Assembly (NCBI GenBank): GCA_009667805.1
Contig: CM019063.1
Location: 198,551,274 to 198,615,273, forward strand
Source of the DNA: Leptobrachium leishanense
Taxonomy: Eukaryota > Chordata > Amphibia > Anura > Megophryidae
Direction of reading: 5' to 3'
Length of the DNA: 64,000 nucleotides
Both the position numbers and the translations under genes were made by a program. How positions within the stretch are numbered: position 1 is the stretch's first letter; the number at the start of each line of letters is the position of its first letter. The notes beneath the pieces are model-generated. The model was not told the origin of the DNA. It made no database searches and saw only the letters and a program-made list of their open reading frames with translations. Positions 43,768-54,830 of this stretch are shown one piece after another.

Positions 43768-44825
43768 CAGTGGCATAAGCAGAGTTATGGACGCTCGGGG
43801 CAGAAATCCCCCGCCCCATTATATAAACATCCACTCTGTTTATAAGCAGACCCGGACTGGGACAAAATATAGGTCTGGGCATTTTTGACTGAGCAGCCCA
43901 CATTTTGCTTTACTACACAGCGTACATTACTGTGAGTTTTATTTCTGTGGTGCTCTGTGATAAGCTCCTATACACCGCACATTACTATAGAGCTCTGTAA
44001 AACCCCATACAACACTGCACATGGTGTCACAGAGCTCGACAGTCATAAAACTCAATTTAATGTACCAATATCAATTTATTCAACGCCCCAGCATATCCAT
44101 TCATTTCTCCCCCTCCCCCAGCATATCCATTAATTTCCCCCGAGCATATCCATTCATTCATTTCCCCCCAGCATATCAATTCATTCATTCATTTCCCCCA
44201 GCATACCAATTCATTAATTTCTCCCCAACATAAAAAATTAATTCATTAATTTCTCCCCAGCATACCAATTAATTCATTAATTTCTCCCCAGCATACCAAT
44301 TAATTCATTAATTTCTCCCCAGCATACCAATAAATTCATTCATTTCTCCCCAGCATACCAATTAATTCATTAATTTCTCCCCCCAGCATACCAATCAATC
44401 CATTAATTTCTCTCTCCAGCATACCAATCAATTCATTCATTTCTCCTCCCAGCATACCAATCAATTAATTTCTCCCCAGCATACAAATTTCTCAATTTCT
44501 CCCCCAGCATATCAATTAATTTCTCCCCAGCATACCAATTTCTCCCCAGCATACCAACCAATTTCTCCCCAGCATACCAATTAATTTTTCCCCAGCATAT
44601 CAATTAATTTCTCCCCAGCATATCAACTAATTTACCTCTTCCCCCAGCATACCAATTAATTTCTCTCTCCAGCATATCAATTAATTTCTCCCCCCAGCAT
44701 ATCAATTAATTTCTCCCCCAGCATACCAATTAATTTCTTACCCCCCCCCCCCCGCATTTAAATTTTCATCTTTAGGGAGTCTCCCCTCTGTGGGCTGCCC
44801 CCCCCTTGCCGTTATTATGCCACTG
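43768..44825. mobile_element. Non-autonomous hAT with minisatellite (1)
   Basis: Ends CAGTGGCATAA and the complement CAGTGGCATAA. The flanks are GCTGCAAG (left) and GCTACAAG (right), an 8-bp duplication with one change. The interior holds the ACATTACTGTG unit block (43915-44045) and the 32-bp minisatellite. No transposase. Confidence 0.75.
44080..44745. repeat. 32-bp minisatellite
   Basis: Units of CAGCATACCAATTAATTCAT plus TAATTTCTCCCC, shortening towards the right to CAGCATACCAATTAATTTCT-type units and ending in a C-run near 44740. Confidence 0.9.
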
Positions 44826-44934
44826 GCTACAAGTGTCTCACTGCTTGCAGCCAGAGGAGGTGGAGGATTGCAACACGAGATCAGGGATAAGTATAGGATT
44901 TTTTGAGTATCTTTTTTTCATTGTTAAGTGATTC

Positions 44935-45368
44935 TTAGGCTGGGGTCAGACCAGCGCACTTTTAACGTGCGTTCTGGCGCACATAATTACGGCCGCACTA
45001 GCAGTAGATGACGGGCAATGACGGCCAATATACGAAATACGGTCGCACGAAAGTCCGGCCGCGCAACGCAAGTGGAAAATGAACGCATTTTTTCGAGAAC
45101 GCCGAACTGCTAGTACTGACGTACAGAGTGCGCAGCTGCGGCATAGCGGCGTGTGTGCGTGATTAGGAGATGTCAGACGCTGCTAATGTCCAGCCTACAT
45201 AACGTCCAGACGCAAAAAGAGTTTTATTGACGATCCGAAAAAAATCACGCACGAAAAATGCGCGTCGTATGACCGTTTTCGCGCACTCCGTGAAAAAATA
45301 CGTCAATTCGTTCGGACGCACTTTTTTACGTTCGCGTGTAAAAATGCTTTCGTTTGACCCTAGCCTTA
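44935..45368. mobile_element. MITE family Y
   Basis: TTAGGCTGGGGTCAGACCAG at the left and the complement TAAGGCTAGGGTCAAACGAA at the right. Same family as 14626-15061, and nearly a mirror image of the copy at 50787-51216. Confidence 0.65.
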
Positions 45369-45484
45369 ACACCAGGCTCTGTGAACCGGTATTCCTTCAG
45401 GACCACCATTTTGAGCAGGAGAACAGCAAGCTATGGTCAAAATTGCTGCTCAAGATGCTATTGTAACAACAACATCGGAATTAT

Positions 45485-45730
45485 GGTTGACAGATCCTCC
45501 ATGTTTTCATGTAAATTGGCACTGAGTGATTGATGCTACCCTGTAGCATGTATATTCCATACGCTGTGGGCAAAAAAAAAATCAATAAGGAATCACAGGT
45601 GACCTGCCTTAATCTCCTTTCTGAAGCATATTAATTATACATGTTGCAGGGCAGCACTTTTCCCTGTCCTCCTCTCTGCATGAAATACTGTATGTGTATG
45701 CAGTAAAACATGGCCGATCTGGCAACTCTA
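45485..45730. mobile_element. MITE family Z, uninterrupted copy
   Basis: Left GGTTGACAGATCCTCCATGT and right complement GAGTTGCCAGATCGGCCATG. About 246 bp, no coding. It corresponds to the copy at 56334-58120 without the hAT insertion and so serves as an empty-site reference. Confidence 0.55.
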
Positions 45731-46105
45731 GTTGGTATAGTGCCCCCATTCATAAGGTATAGGATTTCAAGTACTGTATTTAGCGCAGAGTTATGGTACA
45801 TCAAAGTAGGTTTTTACGATAGATGTTATTTATTTATTTATAAAAGATTTCACCAGGAAGGATACATTGAGATTTCTCTCATTTTCAAGTATGTCCTGGG
45901 TTCAAGAACATTGATATATTACAGTTGTTACAGAAATACAAAGTAATACAATGCAAGGTATTAAAAAACATAAATGTATAGATTAACAGAAAATAAATAT
46001 TTAAGTAAGATAGTCTCTGTTACATGTTTACAGGTGCATTCCGCATTGAGGTATGTTAATAGGGAGCTCTTGAGTGACTTAAGACTGGGGGAAGACAGGA
46101 CCGAG

Positions 46106-46936
46106 ATGACCCCTACGCTCCTTCCTGATTCTGCCGCTGGTGGCAGCACCCTGACATTCACGATGACAGACATTCGGCATATGTTTGAGGAGATGATTAG
46201 AGGGATGCGTGAGGTCTGGCGTGCGGACTTTGCTATCCTGAAGACTGAGCTGTCGGCTATTCAGGGAAGATTGACGGCCGTAGAGGGAAGGGTAGAGAGT
46301 GTTCGGGCTACACAGGCCCTTTTCAACCCACAGGTGGAATCCTTGCAGGCCCAAGTGGCGCTGCTCTCTAGTGCGGTGGAGACGGCCGAGGCGCGCCACA
46401 GGCGGAAAAATGTGCGGATCAGGGGGATTCCGGAGACGGTTCCTGGAGACGCCTTACTATGCTTTGCTAACAGGATTGCGTCTCAGGTTATGGGACTGCC
46501 ACCCGAGGTGCCTACCATCTTTCGTGCCGTTACTCGCCTGCGGAAGGCTGCCACGGCTCCGGTGGATGCCCCACGAGATGTATTGGCAGTCGCTGTGGAG
46601 GAATCTGATAAAAATCGTCTGATGTCGTCCCCTATCGCCCGTGCTTCAATTATTTTTGAGAACCTACCTATTACACTTTTTAATGATTTGCCACTTTTGA
46701 CCCTGGTTGCTTGGAGGCGGTTTCGAGACGTGTCGTTGTTTATGAGGAATGGCGGAGTCCGTTACAGATGGGGGGTGGCGGGATCCATTTGCATCAACTA
46801 CGATAACTTGACACACTCGGTGTCTTCCCCCGAAGCGGCCTGGCGTTTGCTCCACTCGTGGGGTCTGTCACCGGCTCCGACATCTGCCAGTCCGGGCCCT
46901 CGTGGTACCTCGCCCGCAACATCTGACCCAGGCTGA
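46106..46936 (+). CDS. L1-type ORF1 protein
   Basis: 276 residues starting MTPTLLPDSAAGG. Residues ~22-98 form a heptad-rich coiled coil (MIRGMREVWRADFAILKTEL, AVEGRVESVRATQALFN, VESLQAQVALLSSAVETAEA). An RRM-like domain begins at HRRKNVRIRGIPETV and includes a DRIHR-like position changed to FRAVTRLRK and PRDVLAVAVEESDK. A C-terminal domain carries VAWRRFRDVSLFMRNGGVRYRWG. ORF1p coats LINE RNA as a trimeric chaperone. The frame is fully open, which together with the perfect target duplication implies a young copy. The upstream frame belongs to the target LINE, so the ATG at 46106 is preferred. Confidence 0.8.
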   Translation: MTPTLLPDSAAGGSTLTFTMTDIRHMFEEMIRGMREVWRADFAILKTELSAIQGRLTAVEGRVESVRATQALFNPQVESLQAQVALLSSAVETAEARHRRKNVRIRGIPETVPGDALLCFANRIASQVMGLPPEVPTIFRAVTRLRKAATAPVDAPRDVLAVAVEESDKNRLMSSPIARASIIFENLPITLFNDLPLLTLVAWRRFRDVSLFMRNGGVRYRWGVAGSICINYDNLTHSVSSPEAAWRLLHSWGLSPAPTSASPGPRGTSPATSDPG

Positions 46937-47958
46937 ATAGGGGGGACACAAATTTGTCCTTTTCTCCCCCCCCCTGATTGAGACACTCGGACACTATTTT
47001 TACCTTTTCTGATGACAAAAAAAGAAAAAAAAAAGAAAAGGGAAAGGAAATTTAGGTATTGAGGCTCATACACCCCCCCCACCCCCGTTCCGGACGTTCG
47101 TTTTGCAGACTTTATTTTTGGAGATGTTCCCCCCCTCCCCATCTTCTGCTTTTTGCGACCGCTTGACGACTTTTATAGTCCGCCCACCCCCCTTTTGAAT
47201 TTTCAATTTTATTTTATTTTTTTATTTTTTTTTCCCCTCTCTATCAATGCTTTCCCTACTAAGATGGTGCATCCTCCCCTCACTTTTTTTTTTTTTTTGG
47301 CACTTTTCAGGCTGCCCCGAGGTGCGCCACTATGGCTCCTACCATGGCTCTGGCTGCTATACTTGGCCCTCGGGCTCCTAGGCCTTGTGACATTACCCCT
47401 CCACGGCCTCCTCTGGGAGTGAGCAGGGAAAGTCACAATACTGGCCTCTGCCGTTCCCCCAACCCTTTTTTTTTTTTTTTTCGTTTCTCCCCCTCGCACC
47501 ATTGTTGGCGTGGGGACGCTGTCGTGAGCTTATCCTTTCCCTCATTTTATTATTTTTTTTATTAACTGCTGTCCTTTTATGAGGTAGACTTCTCTTTTCT
47601 TGCTTTGACGATGCCGTATTATACCCCTGTTTTCTGATATGCGGACTTCTTCAGATGTTTTCTTTAATATTATCTTCCTGAAACACTTTCTCCAGATGAC
47701 ATGTTTGTTCTTGACCTGCAGTGCCCTATATGACGTCGTGCTATGTTCCCGAGAGTTAATTTTTTGGCTCATTTTCTAGATGACTGTTTTTTTTCTCTGA
47801 GCTGTGCTATTATAGATGGTTATATGCTGTTTTTCTTTATTTTCTTTACGCTGAGTTATCGCAGACGACTGTGTGGCCCTGCGAGGTCCTCATTTTATGT
47901 TTACTTGTATGATGACATATTTCAAAATAAAAATTTTGAATACAAAAAAAAAAAAAAA
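46937..47958 (+). other. 3' region of half-LINE
   Basis: Dominated by T- and C-runs with CCCTCC blocks. There is no ORF2 homology in any frame that I could recognise. It ends with AATAAA-type signals and a poly(A) tail. Confidence 0.65.
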
Positions 47959-48965
47959 GACTGGGGGAAGATTTGATGGCGTCTGGGAGGTGTGGTGCTC
48001 TGTAGGAAAATGAGGATCGAGCCACTGTCTTTTTGTATTGTGGTATTGCAAGTAAGGTGCTGGTCCTGGATCGGAGGTTATAGGATGAGGGAGCTGCTGG
48101 GGGAAGCAGTCTATTCAGGTAGGGTGATAGCTTCCCAGAAATGCTCTTAAACACCAGGCTGGAAAGGTGAAGGGTGCGTCTAGATTCCAGCGATGGCCAG
48201 TTTAGCTCTTTTAACATGTCACAATGGTGGGTCATGTAGTTACATTGTAGCACAAAGCGGCAGAATGAGTTATACAATGTAGTAAGTTTCTGGAGGTGTG
48301 TTTGCGGGGCAGCTGCATACACTACCAACATCTCCATAATCAATAGCCGGCATTAGCATTTGTTGTACAATTTGCTTTCTTACCGTGGGGCTCAGGCAGG
48401 ATTTGTTTCTGAAACAGGGCACCTAGTTTGGGGTAAATTTTAGATGAGAGTTTTTCGATGTGGGGGCCAAAGGATAGATTAGGGTCCAACCACATACCTA
48501 GATATTTGAGAGAAGTGACTGTGGTCAGTGTGCCATTTCATTTTGTCCCAACACATAGTTGGTCGATTTTGCAATTTGTGTAGTTTAGGTTTTGTTCCAA
48601 AGAGCATCGATACAGTTTTGTCAGCATTTAGAAAAAGTTTGTTATCTTTGATCCACTTTTCTACCTCTGTGAATTGTTCTTGCAGCACGGCCTCCAGCTG
48701 CGGGAGATTTGGTTTGCTGGTATAGATTACGGTGTCGTCTGTGTACATGTGTACAGTTGAGGCTTTGCAGACGTTGGGCAGATCAATTATGAATATTGTG
48801 AATAGCAGGGGGGCCGAGTATCGAGCCTTGGGGTACACCGCAAGTGACTGGGAGGGGGAGGGAGGAGCTGCCATAAATGGACACATATTGCGACCGATCA
48901 GATACATATGATGTTAGCAGAAGCATTACGAAACTCCTACGTGTCCGCTAGATGTGCATTATTTT

Positions 48966-49036
48966 ATTTTATTTATTTATTTATTTATAAAGTATTTTAC
49001 CAGGAAGGATACATTGAGATTTCTCTCGTTTTCAAG
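48966..49036 (-). mobile_element. Short family A LINE tail
   Basis: TTTATTTATTTATTTATAAAG, then ACCAGGAAGGATACATTGAG: the 3' end only, next to the larger fragment. Confidence 0.7.
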
Positions 49037-49390
49037 TATTGCTGGAGAAATAGCACAATGCTATATAATTGAAAAGGTCAGCTCAGCCACATCAGGAAAT
49101 TAACAAGTTTTGAATATATAACTGATCAGTGCAAAAAAAAATCCTGAAAGCTGTTTTATTTAAAATTTTATTGAAAGAAGGTATGATTAGCAGTTGAAAT
49201 TATATTTTATATCCAAATTGCTGGAGAAAAGCACAAAAGCATAAAATAGCAGCAATGAAGCAATGGAGTCTGATGCACATCGTATTATTCTCATCCTAAC
49301 TAACCAATGCTACAAATAAATAACAGATTTAAATGATGCTATTTCAGCGAAATTATATTTAAAATTTAATGGTGAGAAAGAAAAAAAAGA
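49037..49390. other. AT-rich flank downstream of the tRNA
   Basis: No gene. The sequence next to the tRNA 3' end contains a long A-run on the plus strand, i.e. a T-run on the tRNA strand that can serve as a Pol III terminator (about 49370-49388). Confidence 0.5.
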
Positions 49391-49463
49391 AGGCCCCAGC
49401 GAGATTTGAACTCGCGACCCCTGGTTTACAAGACCAGTGCTCTAACCCCTGAGCTATGGAGCC
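49391..49463 (-). tRNA. tRNA-Thr (anticodon UGU)
   Basis: A 73-nt cloverleaf on the minus strand. The acceptor stem GGCTCCA pairs with TGGGGCC (wobble allowed) and a discriminator T ends the gene. The A box TAGCTCAGGGG-type and B box GGTTCAAATCT-like (GAGTTCAAATCTC) are present. The anticodon arm CTGGT-CTTGTAA-ACCAG gives TGT. No intron. It matches what I know of vertebrate tRNA-Thr(UGU) essentially base for base. A T-run follows immediately. It decodes ACA and related Thr codons. Confidence 0.95.
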
Positions 49464-50786
49464 AGCTGATTTTCCTTCACGGCATATCAGTATACAATGT
49501 TAGGCAAGCCACTCCTTGAAACTATGAGCTTCATTCTAATTGGATGTTTTTGTTTCTTTGTCTCAGAAGAAGCTGTTGTGAAAAATACACAGCATATATG
49601 TCCGTATAGGAGTTTGTATCATTGTAACGAGTGATCTGATTACGTCAGTTTACGTCACATTCATAGAGTTACTCTGCAGCAGCTGTATTTAAAAGGTTGA
49701 ATTAAGATATTTCGACTTAAACACGGCATTTCCCTTTCCATGTCTCCTTATAGGTCCCTCCCTCCCTTCCCATGGCTTGGGCAAGCTGAATCTGAATTAA
49801 CCCTTTCAGTGCAAGGCAGGCATGTAGTCTCCTATAAGGGTTAAAATGTATGCCTTGGCTACACCTGCTGTAAAAACCAATTTGCTCATCATTAGTAGTT
49901 CAGCCCAGCTGATTTAACATGAGGGATTAGCTGTGGCTTCCAGGTGGGCTGCTTCATCTGAGGATCCCATGGGCTGGGTGTTCTAATTACAGCATCCTGC
50001 TTCTCCCTCCTGAGCTACAATCAATTATCAATAATCACAGGTATTGAAGGGAACATCTTAACACGGTACAAATTAACAAGGCCCCTGGGTTTTCTCACTT
50101 TTGCATCATATGAGGCTTGGAGCCTGAGGGATACACATAAATGAAGGGTTATATGCAGGCTCTCAGCTGCCATCCTTAATTGGGAGATATTTATTATATT
50201 TTATGTCAAGATGGTATTTTTTTCTCCACTAACCTGAATGGCTGCACAAAAATATCTATTTGCATTATTTTTTTCTTCTTTTTAAATATCACTTCCAGTT
50301 CTTTATATTCAATGAATCACAGTGTCTATAATGTGTTTGGTTGTATTGATTTCATTGCATGGCTCCCTAGCAGGTGTATTTATAAAGTTACAGATAGGTC
50401 AATGGAAATAAGACCTTAAATGCCGGATTTATTTTTCAGGGGCCTATAGGAACAGACATGCGGACCCCCCCCCCCCAAAAAAAACAACTTGAAATTTTCT
50501 CTCTCTGCTCAAATCAAAAGAAGGGGTAGAATCTGTTGCCTTAGTTGAGTTCGTACAGTGGCATTGTTTCATTTAAGTTCAAGTATCTATACTCCTATTG
50601 CCTCTCGTTCAATCAGAGAAAAAAACTAAATCTTGCATTATTTTATTTTGTTATTATTAAACCTTTACATTATCATATTTGGTACTGTTGGACGGGCCAG
50701 ACTCCGGCCTTCCCAAAGACCCCCTCACTCACTGGACTTTGTCGTGTAAAATTCAGAGATGCAGGGATCTAAAGTACCAGTGTCTT
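49464..50786. other. Mostly unrecognised intergenic DNA
   Basis: About 1.3 kb upstream of the tRNA with no transposon end or gene recognised. A C-run/A-run lies at 50467-50490. Short open frames lack recognisable domains. Confidence 0.45.
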
Positions 50787-51216
50787 CGGCTAGGGTCAAA
50801 CGAAAGCATTTTAACACGCGAACGTAAAAAAGTGTGTCCAAACGCATTGATGTATTTTTTCACGGAATATGCGAAAACGGTCATACGATGCGCATTTTCG
50901 TGCGTGATGTTTTACGAATCCAAACCAGGAAACTTTTTGCGTCTAGACGTTATGTTGGCCGGACATGAGCAGGGTCTGACGTCTCCAAATCACACACACA
51001 CACCGCTAGCAGGCGCAGCGCACTCTGTACATCCGTACTAGCGGTTTTGCGTTCTCGAAAAAATGCGTTCATTTTCCACTTGCGTTGCGCGGCCGGACTT
51101 TCGTGCGACCGTACTTCGTATATTGGCTGTCATTGCCCGTCATTTGCTGCTAGTGCGGCCGTGATTAAGTGCGCCAGAACGCACGTTAAAAATGCGCTGG
51201 TCTGACCCCCAGCCTT
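50787..51216. mobile_element. MITE family Y
   Basis: GGCTAGGGTCAAACGAAAGC at the left and the complement GGCTGGGGGTCAGACCAGCG at the right. Inverted relative to 44935-45368, with extensive similarity along its length. Confidence 0.65.
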
Positions 51217-51539
51217 CTCGCTGCATTGCTGCGGTCTAGGTTGCTGATGAAACTGTGCAGTGCGGGAAATGCAAAGTGAACAATAGTGGTGCGTTATAAA
51301 AAAAGAGCAATATCATATTTTATTGTTATGATAACCAGGGTTGGTTTATGTAACAAGTATCCCTGGGTAGGCAATACTCTGGCTTTTTCAATGATCCTTG
51401 TATGTCCGTCTAGCCTATAATCAGGGCTCGAGTCCTGCGGGAACGGCGTTCCCGCACTTCTCCCACTGCGGGAACGGCGTTCCCGCACTTCTCTGCATGT
51501 TTTCCCCTCCTCCTCCTACGCGCGACCGCCCGCATAAAT

Positions 51540-51651
51540 CTCTACCTCTAGCGCTGGCTTACATGGGATCTATCCACCAGGCAGCTGCGATCTTGCGAGA
51601 TCGCGGCTGCCTGGTGGATAGATCCCAGGCGAGTCAGCGGTAGAGGTAGAG
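51540..51651. repeat. Long hairpin
   Basis: GGGATCTATCCACCAGGCAG and its exact complement flank a short loop. The outer arms CTCTACCTCTAGCGCTG and CAGCGGTAGAGGTAGAG also pair with minor mismatches. Confidence 0.85.
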
Positions 51652-51729
51652 CTTTATGCTGGCAGCCGCACATAGGAGGAAAAACACGTGGCCGCCAGCA
51701 ATGTGCGCCAGATAAACTGGGGCCTGTTA

Positions 51730-53610
51730 GAGAGGTGAACTGGGGCAATATACTCATAAGAGCTGGGGGTGGGGCAAATATACCCATAAGAGCTGGGGAC
51801 AAATATACCCTTAAGGGTATATTTGCCCCCAGCTCTTAAGGGTATATTTGCCCCCAGCTCTTAAGGGTATATTTGCCCCCAGCTCTTATGGGTATATTTG
51901 CCCCACCCCCAGCAAGAGCTGGGGACAAATATACCCTTAAGGGTATATTTGCCCCCAGCTCTTAAGGGTATATTTGCCCCCAGCTCTTATGGGTATATTT
52001 GCCCCCCCCCAAGCTCTTAGGGGTATATTTGCCCCCTCGCTCTTAAGAGCTTGGGGGGCAAATATACCCATTAGAGCTTGGGGGCAAATATACCCCTAGG
52101 AGCTTGGGGAGGCAAATATACCCATTAGAGCTTGGGGGGGGCAAATATACCCCTAGGAGCTTGGGGAGGCAAATATACCCATAGGAGCTTGGGGAGGCAA
52201 ATATACCCATTAGAGCTTGGGGGGGCAAATATACCCCTAGGAGCTTGGGGGGGCAAATATACCCCTAGGAGCTTGGGGGGGCAAATATACCCTTTAGAGC
52301 TTGGGGGGGCAAATATACCCATTAGAGTTGGGGGGGCAAATATACCCATTAGAGCTGGGGGGCAAATATACCCCTAAGAGCTTGGGGGGGCAAATATACC
52401 CATTAGAGCTTGGGGGGGCAAATATACCCTTAAGGGTATATTTGCCCCCCAGCTCTTATGGGTATATTTGCCCCCCAGCTCTTAAGGGTATATTTGCCCC
52501 CCCAAGCTCCTAAGAGCTGGGGGGCAAATATACCCATAAGAGCTGGGGGGCAAATATACCCTTAAGGGTATATTTGCCCCCCCAAGCTGTAATGGGTATA
52601 TTTGCCCCCCCAAGCTCTTAGGGGTATATTTGCCCCCCCAGCTCTAATGGGTATATTTGCCCCCCCAACTCTAATGGGTATATTTGCCCCCCCAAGCTCT
52701 TAGGGGTATATTTCCCCCCTCAGCTCTTATGGGTATATTGCCCCCCAACTCTAATGGGTATATTTGCCCCAGCTCTTATTGGTATATTTGCCCCCCCAAG
52801 CTCTTAGGGGTATATTTGCCCCCCCAGCCCTAATGGGTATATTTGCCCCCCAAGCTCTAATGGGTATATTTGCCCCCCAGCTCTTAATGGGTATATTTGC
52901 CCCCCCAGCTCTTAAGGGTATATTTCCCCCCCCCCGCTCTTATGGGTATATTTCCCCCCCCCCGCTTAAGGGTATATTTGCCCCCCCAGCTCTTATGGGT
53001 ATATTTGCCCCCCCAGCTCTAATGGGTATATTTGCCCCCCCCAGCTCTAATGGGTATATTTGCCCCACCCAGCTCTAATGGGTATATTTGCCCCCCCAGC
53101 TCTAATGGGTATATTTGCCCCCCCAGCTCTTAAGGGTATATTTGCCCCCCCAGCTCTTAAGGGTATATTTCCCCCCCCCCGCTCTTATGGGTATATTTCC
53201 CCCCCCCCGCTTAAGGGTATATTTGCCCCCCCAGCTCTTATGGGTATATTTGCCCCCCCAGCTCTAATGGGTATATTTGCCCCCCCCAGCTCTAATGGGT
53301 ATATTTGCCCCACCCAGCTCTAATGGGTATATTTGCCCCCCCAGCTCTAATGGGTATATTTGCCCCCCCAGCTCTTAAGGGTATATTTGCCCCCCCCAGC
53401 TCTTAAGAGCTGGGAGCAATATACCCATAAGAGCTGGGAGCAATATATATCCACGTGAGCTGGGGGCAAATATATCCACGTGAGCTGGGGGCAATATATA
53501 TCCATGTGAGCTGGGGGCAATATATATCCATGTGAGCTGGGGGCAATATATATCCATGTGAGCTGGGGACAAACATACTCATGTGAGCTGGGGACAAATA
53601 TATCCATGTG
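51730..53610. repeat. ~26-bp minisatellite with orientation flips
   Basis: Units of AGCTCTTAAGGGTATATTTG plus CCCCCC. Orientation reverses repeatedly along the array: changes are visible near 51810, 51910, 51940, 52035, 52430, 52515, 52570 and 53403. A block near 52880-53130 recurs at 53130-53370, a higher-order duplication. Open frames here are periodic artefacts. Confidence 0.9.
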
Positions 53611-53659
53611 AGAATGCCCCCCCCCCGAAACCAGTGTCTGGATCCACCCCTGGTCCTCT

Positions 53660-53790
53660 GAAGGATGTGTATATTATTCTGGGGGCTCAGCGCTGGGTAT
53701 ATTATTCTGGGGGCTCAGTGCTGGGTATATTATTCTGTGGGTCCAGTGCTGGGTATATTATTCTGTGGGTCCAGTGCCTGTGTATATAAT
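53660..53790. repeat. ~28-bp minisatellite
   Basis: Four to five units of TATTATTCTGGGGGCTCAG followed by CGCTGGG-type ends, inside the hAT at 51422. Confidence 0.85.
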
Positions 53791-53795
53791 TCTGG

Positions 53796-53830
53796 GGTGT
53801 GTGTGTGTGTGTGTGTATAATATATACATA
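53796..53830. repeat. GT/TA microsatellite
   Basis: A (GT)n run followed by TATA-rich sequence. Confidence 0.85.
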
Positions 53831-53906
53831 TACGTGTTAGTCCAGTTGCCAAAAGCACAAGTATACCTGTACTTAGTGATACCTTTCACTGTTCAGTATA
53901 GTTTCC

Positions 53907-53945
53907 AGACCTGAAGAAGAGCGTTACACTCTTGAAAGCTTGTCT
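53907..53945 (+). ncRNA. Hammerhead-like ribozyme motif
   Basis: AGAC (stem I), CTGAAGA (core), AGAG-CGTTACA-CTCT (stem II) with one bulged T, GAAA, GC, TT, GTCT (pairs with AGAC). The core is complete; stem III is a single G-C with no loop. The following sequence (CCAATAAAAATGTTATCACC) resembles tails of related repeats in other vertebrates. Activity is untested. Confidence 0.5.
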
Positions 53946-54106
53946 TTTAAATTTAATGTTAACCCAATAAAAATGTTATCACCACATACTGCTATACTCG
54001 TGATTATATATATATATATAAATTTTTTCCTTCGGGTAATAGGGGTTTGGAATTCTTGGGTGAGTTCCCTCACTTTTTTTCCCAGGACTTGACCCCTGCC
54101 TATAAT

Positions 54107-54830
54107 GCTCCAGAGATAAACGATTGTAAACTAATTTTCTTTATACACAGAGCAAGGTGCTCCCTTGTGGCAGGCGCCTCCTAGGCACATGCCTACTCTG
54201 CCTATTTTTTTAATCTGGCCCTGCCTGTGACAGATTGCTGTGCCAAGACTATTACCTACAGGGCACCACTAGCTAGGTGACAGGCTGTCCCTTACCTACA
54301 GGGCACCATTAGCTTGGAAATAGTCCTGGCACAGCAATCTGATTTACAATCCAAGCCACCAATGTTTGCCTCTCTGATTAAGATCCGAAGAGCCAGCCTA
54401 TAGGAGAAGCGTTTGACGTGTGCTTTAATTGTGAGTAACTTATCCATCTAAAGTATGAGTTACGTTGTAACCTATTGTGTGTATTTTTCACATGTGATAT
54501 TTAGAAATAGTGATTACAAAATGCATAATGTCATCCTAAATCTCAATTAGTAATGTTTCATCTTCTACCTTCCATTATGTATCACATATGAACACTGTGT
54601 GTAGTATCACGTCAGGGGTCATGTCATTAAAAAATTGGCAAGTTTCCACACTTGTCTGTTCTGGCAACCCTAGTGCACAGACATGTTTTACTGGACACAC
54701 ATAATTTATTCATGCTGATGGGCAGTGCATGAAAATACAACTGACGGACAACCTGGTACCCCGGCTGGGTACTCCATGTCACTGGGGTCACTTCCTCTGC
54801 TGGAACAAGAATGGTCAGTGATTTTATAAC
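54107..54830. other. Unclassified, with a hairpin
   Basis: AGATTGCTGTGCCAAGACTATT at about 54232 is complemented by AATAGTCCTGGCACAGCAATCT near 54340, with two internal TTACCTACAGGGCACCA copies. A short family Z-like block is present near 54655-54700. No gene. Confidence 0.5.

Larger units (their letters stand above)
46096..47958 (+). mobile_element. Half-LINE (L1-type ORF1 plus poly(A), no ORF2)
   Basis: Flanked by identical 13-bp copies of GACTGGGGGAAGA (46083-46095 and 47959-47971). It ends in AATAAAAATTTTGAATAC followed by an A-run. A paralogous uninterrupted family A copy near 20377-20401 shows the empty site. The insert has only ~10 bp before the ORF1 start codon, then ORF1, then ~1 kb of pyrimidine-rich 3' region. 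No reverse transcriptase or endonuclease sequence is present. Structure parallels the HAL1 elements of mammals. Confidence 0.8.
45825..48906 (-). mobile_element. Family A LINE fragment, split
   Basis: The 3' tail starts at 45825 (AATAAATA complement). The body runs to 46095, is interrupted by the half-LINE, and resumes at 47972-48906. The minus strand encodes part of a reverse transcriptase with [15 protein letters not shown], the catalytic box MYTDDTVIYTS (YxDD type) and KWIKDNKLFLNADKTVSMLF. Further C-terminal blocks follow (LYNSFCRFVLQCNY, LNWPSLESRRTLHLSSLVFK, LRSRTSTLLAIPQYKKTVA). Frames are broken at several places, so it is inactive and 5' truncated. Layout fits CR1/L2/Rex1-type LINEs. 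Confidence 0.8.
51422..54098. mobile_element. Non-autonomous hAT with minisatellites (2)
   Basis: Flanked by CCTATAAT at 51414-51421 and 54099-54106, a perfect 8-bp duplication. Ends: CAGGGCTCGAGTCCTGCGGG and the complement CAGGGGTCAAGTCCTGGG. Contents: a repeated GGGAACGGCGTTCCCGCACT palindrome, a ~110-bp hairpin (51540-51651), a ~1.9-kb minisatellite, a second ~28-bp minisatellite, a GT/TA microsatellite and a hammerhead-like repeat. No transposase. Confidence 0.75.

Noticed and set aside
45974..46105. An upstream extension of the L1-type ORF1 frame
   Set aside because: This part lies before the target-site duplication and belongs to the host LINE fragment.
51730..53610. Possible CRISPR-like array of regularly spaced repeats
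   Set aside because: Units are contiguous, flip orientation and have no unique spacers; the context is vertebrate transposons.
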